The notes under the pieces are model-generated. The model was not told the DNA's origin. It did not search any database and saw only the letters and a list, made by a program, of their open reading frames with translations. Below, in pieces: positions 26,822 to 35,332 of a stretch of 64,000 nt of DNA. The stretch comes from Rhodomicrobium sp. (GTDB lineage: Bacteria; Pseudomonadota; Alphaproteobacteria; Rhizobiales; HXMU1428-3). The translations under genes were made by a program, and so were the position numbers. The first letter of the stretch is position 1. Each line of letters opens with the position of its first letter. The stretch spans positions 310,001 to 374,000 of the forward strand of contig BQJK01000001.1 in the NCBI GenBank assembly GCA_021604665.1, in the 5' to 3' direction.

Positions 26822-27295
26822 ATGCTTAAAGGAATATTTAGCGGAATGTCTACATGGGTAAAAATTGTTTTTCTAGCCTCCTTGGCCCTAAACCTTGCTG
26901 TTGTTGGCACTTTTGCGGGCCACCGTCTCGGCCTATGGAAAGGCAAGCACCACCATGGCATGCATAAATATATCCTGTCTGTTATGCCAGCCGAAAAGCG
27001 TGATCAGGTTGAAAAAATACTGAGCAGCTATCGGGCGGAGCATCCAAAAAAGCGCGGCAAATTTATGCGCCAATGGGAAAAGTTCGACACTCAGCTAAGA
27101 GCCGAAAATTTTGACCGTGCCGCCTTCATGACAAGCTTCCAGGAAGAGATCGATATACATAATAAGCGCTGGCTATCTGGCGGTAAAACCATTGCTGATA
27201 TTGCCGAGCTACTGACAGCGGAAGAGCGCGCCGCAGCGCTGGATAAAATAAAGAAAAAACTTGAGCGCAAACGCAAATATAAACACCGCCATTAA
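26822..27295 (+). CDS. Periplasmic heavy-metal-sensor-like protein (CnrX/CpxP type)
   Basis: This 157-residue protein has an N-terminal membrane anchor (VKIVFLASLALNLAVVGTFAG) and a helical periplasmic domain of the Metal_resist class. A His-rich GKHHHGMHKYI segment follows the anchor, then MPAEKRDQVEKILSSYR and a long charged helix with Lys/Arg/His at the end. Members such as CnrX sense metals and relay to an anti-sigma/ECF pair. Here it is the last gene of that very arrangement. The metal is unknown. A strong terminator follows. Confidence 0.78.
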   Translation: MLKGIFSGMSTWVKIVFLASLALNLAVVGTFAGHRLGLWKGKHHHGMHKYILSVMPAEKRDQVEKILSSYRAEHPKKRGKFMRQWEKFDTQLRAENFDRAAFMTSFQEEIDIHNKRWLSGGKTIADIAELLTAEERAAALDKIKKKLERKRKYKHRH

Positions 27296-27370
27296 GCTGA
27301 GATTTAAGAAAGCCCAGGGTTCAAAATAATTCACCAAAAGGGCGGTAACTCAAATATAAAGAAGTTATAG

Positions 27371-27410
27371 AAAAACCCCCATATGAGCTCCAACTCATAT
27401 GGGGGTTTTT
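27371..27410 (+). terminator. Strong bidirectional terminator
   Basis: A perfect 17-bp stem, AAAAACCCCCATATGAG paired with CTCATATGGGGGTTTTT, has a six-base loop. It has T runs on both strands and can end both the metal-sensor operon and minus-strand transcripts from the right. Confidence 0.9.
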
Positions 27411-27487
27411 CTATATAGAATATTAAAAGGGCAATCTGAGTTAAAGTCTCAGCCTTACTTATGCAGGCACTGCCAAATAAGCCTTGT

Positions 27488-29152
27488 TTAAGCGGCCATC
27501 TTATCTTCGCCGGCCTGTTGTTTATCGTCTCTAGTTGTATGAGAAACCCCGCCTTCAGGAGGCTTGAGCGGTAAGGTCACAAGCACCGTGGTGCCAACCC
27601 CGACTTCACTATCAATCGTCAAGACACCGCCATGCAAATCGATAAGACTACGAGAAATCGCAAGTCCAAGCCCCGTACCAGAGTGACATTTCGTCATTTG
27701 GTTCTCAACCTGCACAAATGGTCGACCAAGTTTTGAGAGCGCTGTTTTCTCAATACCAATGCCGCTATCTCTGACAAAAATATGCACAGCCGTTGCATCC
27801 TGTTCAACGGTCACCTCAACCTCACCGCCTTCAGGGGTAAACTTAATGGCATTTGACATTAAATTAAGCATCACCTGCTTAATCGCCCTGCGGTCCAGTT
27901 GCAGCTCAATCTTATTCTCAAAATTCTGGCAAATCGAAATATCACGCTCCACCGCCTGCGGCGTAATGATGTTCAGGCAATCAGAGAGTAGCTCATTCAA
28001 TTGGCACATCTTGGTATCAAGCTTCAAGCGGCCCGCTTCAATGCGTGACATATCGAGAATGTCATTGATCAATTCCAACAGATAAGAGCCGCTCATATGG
28101 ATATCATTGATATATCCCTGATATTGCTCATTCTCAATTTTACCAAGCACTTCCCGTTGCATCATATCTGAAAAGCCAATAATCGCATTCAACGGTGTCC
28201 TCAACTCATGGCTGATATTGGCAAGAAACTCTGCCTTCACTCTGTTGGCTTCTTCTGCGCGATCTTTCTCGCGCATATATTTATCAGCCAGTTCAGCAAG
28301 CTTCTGGGTTTTGCCTTCAAGTTCGCGGCGCGACGCCGTTAGATCTTCAAGGGTCGAGCGCATCTGCTGCTCACGAATAACCAGATTCTGTTGAGTGGAT
28401 TTAAGCTTTGTGACATCAAATGAAACATTTATCAGCCCGCCATCAATCGTTGCTTGTTCACTAATCTGCAACCAGCGCCCATCACGCATCTGCGCTTGGT
28501 AGCGAGATTTATCATGTCCCCGGCGGTGGCTGTTATGGCGTATGAGCAGGCGGTTCATTGTCTTTTCAAAATCAGCATATCTGGTGCCAGGATCGCCAGG
28601 TTTCCCGTCAATTTGATAAATCTCTTTAAAACGATGATTGCTGAAAAGCAGCGCGTTATTTTTATCCCAGGCAGCAAAGGCCTCCGGCATAGATTCAATC
28701 GCCCCGCGAAGTGAAAGCATCTGCCCAAAATCATCGCCAAATTCCAGCACATCCTGATTATCAGACCGCTCCATGCGAATAAGCGGATGAACAATCGCGC
28801 CAAGCAAATAGATGAGAGAGGCAATCAGAAAAATCAGCCCCCCATCCAGCACCAGCATAGACAGCCGGGATGCCTGATATATCCCGATCAGAGAGGCGGT
28901 GAGCGCTGTAAATTTCAGGCTCATCACAGCAAATAGACCATAGATGGTTAGGGTGAGTTTACGCGCACGCAGTGTCATGATGCCGCGACCCCACATAAGG
29001 CGCAGACGTCGTTTCATCCGCCCATAGCCAGCAGAAGCAACTTTTTTTTGCTCACCAGAAATATGAAATAGCGCTATCACCAGTGATTTTAGAACATGAA
29101 CAATGTCTAGAATCTTGGTGCTAACACGCTGAATTGTTGCCAGCCGTGACAA
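27488..29152 (-). CDS. PAS-domain sensor histidine kinase
   Basis: This 554-residue kinase has two membrane spans around residues 65-120 (LTIYGLFAVMSLKFTALTA and LVLDGGLIFLIASLIYLLGAI), then a PAS-type domain (~150-260, SMPEAFAAWDKNN). A coiled coil and a dimerisation helix follow, with H315 in ISHELRTPLNAII. The ATPase domain has NLMSNAIKFTPEGG, DSGIGI and GTGLGLAIS. There is no receiver domain and no response regulator nearby, so it is an orphan, resembling the PleC/DivJ class. The start appears to be TTG at 29152 with AGGGG upstream. Confidence 0.85.
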   Translation of the reverse strand: MSRLATIQRVSTKILDIVHVLKSLVIALFHISGEQKKVASAGYGRMKRRLRLMWGRGIMTLRARKLTLTIYGLFAVMSLKFTALTASLIGIYQASRLSMLVLDGGLIFLIASLIYLLGAIVHPLIRMERSDNQDVLEFGDDFGQMLSLRGAIESMPEAFAAWDKNNALLFSNHRFKEIYQIDGKPGDPGTRYADFEKTMNRLLIRHNSHRRGHDKSRYQAQMRDGRWLQISEQATIDGGLINVSFDVTKLKSTQQNLVIREQQMRSTLEDLTASRRELEGKTQKLAELADKYMREKDRAEEANRVKAEFLANISHELRTPLNAIIGFSDMMQREVLGKIENEQYQGYINDIHMSGSYLLELINDILDMSRIEAGRLKLDTKMCQLNELLSDCLNIITPQAVERDISICQNFENKIELQLDRRAIKQVMLNLMSNAIKFTPEGGEVEVTVEQDATAVHIFVRDSGIGIEKTALSKLGRPFVQVENQMTKCHSGTGLGLAISRSLIDLHGGVLTIDSEVGVGTTVLVTLPLKPPEGGVSHTTRDDKQQAGEDKMAA

Positions 29153-29318
29153 TGGATCCCCTCGCGAGAAAAATCAGGCCCCCACATGATTAATCGGGCA
29201 TTTGGGATTGGGTGTGACGCAAACGAATCACCGAATCAATTATTACTATTTGATAAAGAATAGGCCCCTAAAGCAAGGGCTATTCCCATCCCTTCACTAT
29301 TATTGCTCTTAAACGACA

Positions 29319-29405
29319 GGCCAGCTGCCCAAGGCGGAGAGGCCAGCTGCCCAAGGCGGAGAGGCCAGCTGCCCAAAGAGGAGAGGCTAGCAGCCCAAAA
29401 GCAAA
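29319..29405. repeat. 22-bp tandem repeat, four copies
   Basis: Unit GGCCAGCTGCCCAAGGCGGAGA occurs identically at 29319-29340 and 29341-29362 (unit written here is 22 bp, key core GGCCAGCTGCCCAA). It recurs with two changes at 29363-29384 and degenerately at 29385-29405. Because 22 is not a multiple of 3, it is not a protein repeat. There are no spacers, so it is not CRISPR. It lies in the gap between the PAS kinase and pepN. Confidence 0.8.
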
Positions 29406-29441
29406 GGGGCCTGAAGTCATAATCCAGGAGCAATAAAATAT

Positions 29442-29472
29442 AAAAAAGACCCCTCCACGAAGGGAGGGGTCA
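29442..29472 (-). terminator. Terminator of pepN
   Basis: Perfect 9-10 bp stem GACCCCTCC(...)GGAGGGGTC at 29448-29472. An A run on its left becomes a T run on the minus strand, the direction of pepN. Confidence 0.85.
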
Positions 29473-29533
29473 ATAAAAGCTCTATTGGTTATAAGTTCTA
29501 TCCGGTGACAAGATTAGAAATTTCTAGCGGGCC

Positions 29534-32185
29534 TTACCCCAGAATTTTCTTCACAATCTCGGTGCTGTCTTTAGAAAGCTTCGGATCATTTGCGATAAAC
29601 TCAAGCTGCGCTTTCATCATGGCCTGTCTTTGAGGCTCAAGCTTTTGCCAGCTGCGGAAAGCCCCGCAAAGCCGTGCCGCAATCTGCGGATTAAAGCGAT
29701 CTATTTTTAAAATCTGCTTAGCCAGCAATTCATAACCCTTCCCATCAGGGCGGTTAAATTGTATCGGATTGCTACCAGCAAAAGCGCTCAGCACCGCCCT
29801 GACTTTATTCGGGTTCTGGAGATTAAACTTCTCATGCCGCAGCAATTGCCGAACGGTTTTCAAGGTCGCGGGCAGGGCGCACATAGCTTGCAGCCCAAAC
29901 CATTTATCAATCACCAAATGATCATCAACCCATTTATCATGGAAATCCTGAAAAACCGCATCACGTTCAGCTGATTTATGATTATTCAGCGCCCGAAGTG
30001 CTGCAATCGCATCTGTCATATTCTTCGATTGATTATAATGCACACAGGCTCGCTGATACTCTTCCTCAAGCTCTGTTGCCGTTAAGAAACCAAGACAAGC
30101 GGCTTGCAGGCTGCGTTTGCCTTCACTCTCAGAGTCAGGAGAATAGGCCCCCTTGGTTTGGTTCGCTTCATATTGTTCAATCAACCCCTCGCGTAGGGTT
30201 TTACCGATTGATTTTGAGAGCATCTTGCGGGCGCGGCCATTGGCGGTCGGGTCAATATTATCACCAATCGCCCGAATAAGGTCAGCCTCTGTTGGGAGAG
30301 AGAGAAACACCGCCCGGTAAGCGGCATCCAGCTCAGAGTTCAGCACAGTTTTGCCGATCAATCGCGCAAGCCGCGCATTGCCGCCAGGGGCTTTGCCATC
30401 TCTTATCCGCTCAATCATAGATAGCAGCTGCTTTGTCAATAACGTCTGGGCTGCCTGCCAGCGGTTGAACAGATTTGCATCATTCTGCGCGAGGAAATAG
30501 AGATCCTTCTCGCTATAATCAATAGTGAGATTAACCGGTGCGGAGAAATCCCTGAGGATAGATGGCACATTCCGCGCTGTAACAGATTTAAATTTAAAGC
30601 TTTGTGAGCTCTCCGTCACATGGATCACATCATCTTTAATGCGCTCTCCATTTGCCAGCTTAGCCTTCTTGTCGCGGCCACCGGATGCAACAAACCCTAA
30701 CCGCACAGGAATATGCAGGGCTTGCTTTTTAGCTTGGTCCTGGGTTGGCGGTGTCACCTGTTCAAAACTCAAGGTACCGGTTTTATCCGCCTCGTTAAAG
30801 CTGTATTTGGCAATCAGTTCTGGCGTTCCAGATTGGCTGTACCAGCGCGCAAAATGAGTGAGATCCACCTTGTTCGCATCAGCCATTGCAGCAACAAAAT
30901 CTTCAACAGTAGCCGCCTCGCCATCATGGCGCTTAAAGTAAAGATCCATACCGCGGCGAAAGCCCTTGGTGCCAACAATGGTTTCAATCATCCGGCACAG
31001 CTCACCGCCCTTCTGGTAAACTGTCGCCGTATAGAAATTATTGATTTCCATATACTGCTCAGGGCGCACAGGATGGGCGAGCGGCCCGCCATCTTCCGGG
31101 AACTGTGTTGCCTTCAACCTGCGCACATCCATAATCCGCATGACTGTGCGGTTGCGCTCATCAGCTGAAAATTCCTGATCACGATAAACCGTCAGCCCTT
31201 CCTTAAGGCAAAGCTGAAACCAGTCGCGGCAGGTAATGCGATTGCCGGTCCAGTTATGGAAATATTCATGGGCAATCACAGATTCAATCGCCATGTAATC
31301 ATTATCTGTTGCGGTGTCGGGTAGGGCCAGAATGAGCTTGTCATTAAAAATGTTAAGCCCTTTATTTTCCATCGCCCCCATATTGAAGTCTGAAACAGCA
31401 ACGATGTTAAACACATCAAGGTCATACTCGCGGCCAAAACGCTCCTCATCCCATTTCATGGAGCGTTTCAGGCTATCCATCGCCCATTCGCAGCGGTCTT
31501 CCTTGCCCTTTTCAACATAAATACCCAGCTCGACCTCTCGGCCAGATGCCGTCGTGAAGCTGTCAGTTACCGAGGCAAGGTCACCACCAACAAGTGCGAA
31601 GAGATATGAAGGCTTCGGGTGCGGGTCATGCCATAGAGTATAGTGATGACCTTCTTTGCGCGCCGCCCCACTTTCTTGCAAATTACCATTAGAGAGCAGA
31701 ACAGGGCAATCATCCACCGGCGCTTCAAGCCGAACGGTAAAAACCGCCATCACATCTGGACGGTCAAGGTAGTAAGTAATACGGCGGAAGCCCTCAGCCT
31801 CACATTGCGTGCAATAATTACCAGATGACCGGTAGAGACCAGAGAGAGATTTATTTGCCTCAGGGTTACAAACCGTCTCAACCTCTAAGGTGAAAGCTTT
31901 ACTCGGCAGCTTAAAGATCGTCAGCGTATCTTCACCAACTTCAAAATCATCTCCCTCATTCAGCAGGGTGCCATCCAGCTTAAGCGCTTTCAGTTTAAGC
32001 ATCTCGCCATCAAGTACCAGTTGGTCGTCTTTAATACGCGCCAGAGGGTTCGGCCGCATTTTTAACTGAGAGGTAACTTTAGTCGCCTTCGGGCTAAGCG
32101 TGAAGGCAAGGTAGACTTCATCGATCAAAAAAGAACTGGGGCGATAATCTTTAAGGTGAATGATTGGGGGAGTTTCAGTGCGCAT
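29534..32185 (-). CDS. pepN: Aminopeptidase N (M1 family)
   Basis: This 883-residue zinc aminopeptidase removes N-terminal residues from peptides in the cytoplasm. It has the substrate-anchoring GAMENKGLNIF motif, the zinc site HEYFHNWTGN (HEXXH) and the second Glu ligand in the LKEGLTVYRDQEFS helix. The length and the C-terminal helical domain match Gram-negative PepN. The gene is transcribed away from the GGDEF-EAL gene and toward the PAS kinase, and has its own terminator. Confidence 0.95.
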   Translation of the reverse strand: MRTETPPIIHLKDYRPSSFLIDEVYLAFTLSPKATKVTSQLKMRPNPLARIKDDQLVLDGEMLKLKALKLDGTLLNEGDDFEVGEDTLTIFKLPSKAFTLEVETVCNPEANKSLSGLYRSSGNYCTQCEAEGFRRITYYLDRPDVMAVFTVRLEAPVDDCPVLLSNGNLQESGAARKEGHHYTLWHDPHPKPSYLFALVGGDLASVTDSFTTASGREVELGIYVEKGKEDRCEWAMDSLKRSMKWDEERFGREYDLDVFNIVAVSDFNMGAMENKGLNIFNDKLILALPDTATDNDYMAIESVIAHEYFHNWTGNRITCRDWFQLCLKEGLTVYRDQEFSADERNRTVMRIMDVRRLKATQFPEDGGPLAHPVRPEQYMEINNFYTATVYQKGGELCRMIETIVGTKGFRRGMDLYFKRHDGEAATVEDFVAAMADANKVDLTHFARWYSQSGTPELIAKYSFNEADKTGTLSFEQVTPPTQDQAKKQALHIPVRLGFVASGGRDKKAKLANGERIKDDVIHVTESSQSFKFKSVTARNVPSILRDFSAPVNLTIDYSEKDLYFLAQNDANLFNRWQAAQTLLTKQLLSMIERIRDGKAPGGNARLARLIGKTVLNSELDAAYRAVFLSLPTEADLIRAIGDNIDPTANGRARKMLSKSIGKTLREGLIEQYEANQTKGAYSPDSESEGKRSLQAACLGFLTATELEEEYQRACVHYNQSKNMTDAIAALRALNNHKSAERDAVFQDFHDKWVDDHLVIDKWFGLQAMCALPATLKTVRQLLRHEKFNLQNPNKVRAVLSAFAGSNPIQFNRPDGKGYELLAKQILKIDRFNPQIAARLCGAFRSWQKLEPQRQAMMKAQLEFIANDPKLSKDSTEIVKKILG

Positions 32186-32633
32186 AATAATGAGTTCCTG
32201 GCGAACGCCTAAAAAGATGAGAATATCGAGCTAAGGCGGGCAATACTGGCTAAAATTTACGCTTTGAACAAGGTGGCAAAGCGTCAGGGGTGCAAAATAA
32301 ATTACAAAAAATGCAAAGGCCAGCTGTTTTCTTGTATGGCGGAGCTTTTTAATGCCAAAACTTTGAGGATTGCCTATCAGTTAATCAAGGGTACCAGGAA
32401 TGGCATGTAAGTTGATGATATATAGGCAATATAACGGATAGTAACGGGTTAGGTTATTGCTTATGTAAGTAATTGTTTGTGCTCGTAATTGTTTTGACCA
32501 CTAGTTAAGACTATCATAGTACCTATAAGTATTAACTATTGTTAAGTTATTGATCTTAATAAGTTTACTTAATATTATCCCTTCCCGGCATACTATTAGC
32601 TCAAGTAATATTTAGCGTGAGTTTATTGGTATT
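32186..32633. other. AT-rich divergent intergenic region
   Basis: These 448 bp lie between pepN (minus) and the GGDEF-EAL gene (plus). They are markedly AT-rich, especially 32440-32600, with many TTAA/TAAT steps. I see no gene. The stretch should hold both promoters and is a plausible site for nucleoid proteins. Confidence 0.5.
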
Positions 32634-34604
32634 ATGTTGGCTAAGATTAAATCGCTCTACAATGTAGTAGATGAAAAGCCTGCCCTTAACAGGGCTCGCT
32701 ATGTGGCGTTATCACGTCAAATACCTCTAATGTATGCGATTGTACTTGTGAATATGCTCGGAATGGTCGTGACCCATTACCAATTTGCGCCGGCAGTTCT
32801 CACCTTAACACTCCCATTAATACTCCTTCCTTTCACCATCATACGCTCCTACCGCATCATCACGGCAAAAGAAGAAAAGTTGAGTGATGGAGAAATCGCC
32901 AAACGCTTAAACACGATCAATATCCTTTCTGCAACGATTGGTATTGTCTGCGTCTCATGGGCGCTGTTGCTATTTTCATATGGCAATGCCTACACGCAAG
33001 GGCATACAGCCTTCTTCATTTGCCTCACAGCGATCGCCGTTATCACCTGTCTTATGCATCTGCGTCAGGCGGGTTTGTTAATGTTCACCACTGTGTTGTG
33101 CCCAACGGCTATGTTTTTTCTCTTGCAAGAGCAGGTGGTGTTTAAAGCCATCGCGGTGAATATATTGTTGGTCTCAGGGACAATGCTATTCATTATGTTT
33201 CGCTATAGCCAGGCATACACCCAGGTCATCGACAAGCAGGCAAGGTTAGAGCAGCAAAGTAAGATCCTAAAAATCCTAAGTAATGAAAACATGCGTCTTG
33301 CCAATCTTGATTCATTGACAACCATCCCCAACCGACGCCGCTTTTTCTCAGAACTGGAAAAACGCATCCAGGAACGACAGGAAAGCAGCGACCCTCTGGT
33401 AGTCGGCATCCTCGATCTGGATGGCTTCAAACAGGTGAATGATATCTTTGGCCACCCGGCAGGTGATCAGCTCCTGATTGATGCCAGCCACAGACTAAAA
33501 GAATTGTTTGATGATGATGTTTTCATAGCCCGTCTCGGCGGGGATGAGTTTGGTTTGATCATAGAAAATCCAGGCACTGAACGTGAGCTAAAAGGTTTTG
33601 GAAATTACATTTGCGATGCCTTGAGAGAACCGTTCCAAATGAAAGAGGGCAGCGCCCAGGTTGCAGGCACCATCGGTTTTGCCATTTATCCAGAAGCAGG
33701 TAAAACCCCCTCAATCCTTTTCGAGCGGGCAGACTATGCCCTTTGTTACTCCAAGCAAAATAACAAAGGCACCATCGGTATATTCTCAGAAGAGCATGAA
33801 ACAGCCATCCGTGAAGTCAGCTCAATCGCCCATTGTCTGCGCGAAGCCAATTTAAATGATGAGTTGGATATTCATTACCAGCCAATTTATGACACCAAGC
33901 AAGGTCATATCGTAGCGTTTGAAGCCCTTGCCCGCTGGAACAATCCGCAGCTAGGTGTCATACCGCCCAACATCTTCATTAGTTCAGCTGAGCAATCCGG
34001 CATTATTAGCCGTCTCACGCCAATTCTGTTTAATAAAGCCCTACACGAGGCGAGCAAATGGCCAAGCCATATCGGCCTCTCTTTTAACCTTTCGACATTC
34101 GATCTATGTTCGCCAGATTCTATCCTGAGCCTGCTGAACAGCATTGAGAGGCAAGGCTTTGATGCCACGCGCATAACTTTTGAAATCACTGAAACCGCTG
34201 TTATGCAAGACTTCAATCGCGCCACTCATGGCCTGAGCCTCATCCGCCAGATGGGGTCCAAAATCGCACTGGATGATTTTGGCACCGGTTATTCTAGCCT
34301 AAGCTATCTTCCGCGCATGCCAATTGAGCGTTTGAAAGTTGATAGAAGTTTTATCGAAGATATTGAGAGCAGCAATGCCAAGCAGGATATAATGCACACC
34401 ATTGGCGAGTTATGTCGCAACCTCAAACTTGAGTGCATAATTGAAGGCGTTGAGAGCGAATCTCAGTTCCTCCTGCTGGATAAAATGGGCTACAGCCTCA
34501 TGCAAGGTTATTATCTCAGTAGGCCTGTGCCTGCACTCGGTCTGCCGGATATACTAGCAGAAGATTTGATGAGCCAGCAGGTGCCAACCGCTGTAAATGG
34601 CTAA
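32634..34604 (+). CDS. Membrane GGDEF-EAL c-di-GMP protein
   Basis: This 656-residue protein has five or six membrane spans (residues ~30-190), a short coiled linker, a GGDEF domain (~220-385) and an EAL domain (~395-640). The cyclase motif is intact (ARLGGDEFGLI). The phosphodiesterase site has FEALARW (EAL), NLSTFDL, EITETAVM and DDFGTGYSSLSYL, all apparently intact, so the protein may both make and hydrolyse c-di-GMP. It stands alone. ATG 32634 leads directly into the basic N-terminus. Confidence 0.92.
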   Translation: MLAKIKSLYNVVDEKPALNRARYVALSRQIPLMYAIVLVNMLGMVVTHYQFAPAVLTLTLPLILLPFTIIRSYRIITAKEEKLSDGEIAKRLNTINILSATIGIVCVSWALLLFSYGNAYTQGHTAFFICLTAIAVITCLMHLRQAGLLMFTTVLCPTAMFFLLQEQVVFKAIAVNILLVSGTMLFIMFRYSQAYTQVIDKQARLEQQSKILKILSNENMRLANLDSLTTIPNRRRFFSELEKRIQERQESSDPLVVGILDLDGFKQVNDIFGHPAGDQLLIDASHRLKELFDDDVFIARLGGDEFGLIIENPGTERELKGFGNYICDALREPFQMKEGSAQVAGTIGFAIYPEAGKTPSILFERADYALCYSKQNNKGTIGIFSEEHETAIREVSSIAHCLREANLNDELDIHYQPIYDTKQGHIVAFEALARWNNPQLGVIPPNIFISSAEQSGIISRLTPILFNKALHEASKWPSHIGLSFNLSTFDLCSPDSILSLLNSIERQGFDATRITFEITETAVMQDFNRATHGLSLIRQMGSKIALDDFGTGYSSLSYLPRMPIERLKVDRSFIEDIESSNAKQDIMHTIGELCRNLKLECIIEGVESESQFLLLDKMGYSLMQGYYLSRPVPALGLPDILAEDLMSQQVPTAVNG

Positions 34605-34707
34605 CCTCTTCGGGGCTATAAGTTTATTCGCTAAGCTGGTTTTGCCTCATGAAGAGCCAGGGGCCTCACGCCATATCCTCAGCAAAATGTACATTGGGTA
34701 ACTTCGG

Positions 34708-35127
34708 TCAAGCATCCGCAGGTAGTCTTGGTAGAGCAATATCCGCCAACGTTGATCTATCCAGATCTCGGAGAAAAGCTGTTTCCGCAGCATGTAAACG
34801 GGCTTTCAAACGACATGCTCCATTAAGCGAACAGGTGTTTGTCGCAGCTTGGAAGCATTCCACTAATGGCTGATCTTCTTCAAGCAGGCGTATCACATCA
34901 CCCAAACGAATATTTTGCGGCCTTCGCGCCAGAACCGCACCACCACCACCACCTCTACGCGTTTTAACGATCCCGCCACGTGACAGCCGCTGCATGATCT
35001 TGCTGAGATGATTGCGAGACAGATCAAATTCATCTGCCAATTCGGTGGTCGATACGGCGCGGTCAGGGTTGGTCGCCATGCTCATCAGCATGCGAAGGCC
35101 ATAATCTGTAAACGAGGTGAGACGCAC
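34708..35127 (-). CDS. nsrR: Rrf2-family repressor, NsrR-like
   Basis: This 139-residue regulator begins with MRLTSFTDYGLRML-like sequence and has an HTH (VSTTELADEFDLSRNHLSKI). Three Cys in a C-X7-C-X5-C arrangement (about residues 91-105) would hold the NO-sensitive iron-sulfur cluster. The Arg/Gly-rich wing (KTRRGGGGGAVLA) is present. GTG 35127 was chosen because GGAG lies 6 bases upstream and family homology starts there. It is divergent from the small gene, nnrS and nnrU, with a perfect palindrome 18 bp before its start. It likely represses NO-response genes and itself. Confidence 0.85.
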   Translation of the reverse strand: MRLTSFTDYGLRMLMSMATNPDRAVSTTELADEFDLSRNHLSKIMQRLSRGGIVKTRRGGGGGAVLARRPQNIRLGDVIRLLEEDQPLVECFQAATNTCSLNGACRLKARLHAAETAFLRDLDRSTLADIALPRLPADA

Positions 35128-35145
35128 TGCACTCTCCAATCAATG

Positions 35146-35168
35146 AATAGGTATTTACAATACCTATT
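35146..35168. promoter_or_regulatory. Palindromic operator for the Rrf2 regulator
   Basis: This is a perfect inverted repeat, AATAGGTATT-TAC-AATACCTATT, in the divergent region between nsrR and the nnrS operon. A third GGTAT half-site follows at 35173-35177. Size (23 bp) and AT-rich centre resemble known NsrR sites. The assignment to this regulator is inference from position. Confidence 0.65.
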
Positions 35169-35182
35169 AGCAGGTATACAAA

Positions 35183-35332
35183 ATGATGCAACACGAAACC
35201 ACCCCGGAAACCATAATAGCCGATATGATAAGAGACCAATTACCGATGACCTCCGCCCGCCCGGATATGATGAGAGCGTTTCTTATGGACAGTAAAATGC
35301 CCCTAAGGCCAGCGGGGGACCTGATAAAATGA
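35183..35332 (+). CDS. 49-residue Met-rich small protein
   Basis: This short frame runs ATG 35183 to TGA 35330-35332 and overlaps nnrS by ATGA, so it is translationally coupled. The product has 8 Met among 49 residues, no Cys and no membrane segment, with TTPETIIADMIRDQLP near the start and MRAFLMDSKMP in the middle. The early part faintly recalls DUF1858-type small helical domains, without their Cys. A weak AGGT lies before the start. The role is unknown. Position between the operator and nnrS implies NO/denitrification-linked expression. Confidence 0.65.
   Translation: MMQHETTPETIIADMIRDQLPMTSARPDMMRAFLMDSKMPLRPAGDLIK

Noticed and set aside
29319..29405. CRISPR-like repeats
   Set aside because: The 22-bp copies are directly adjacent without spacers and no cas gene is present.
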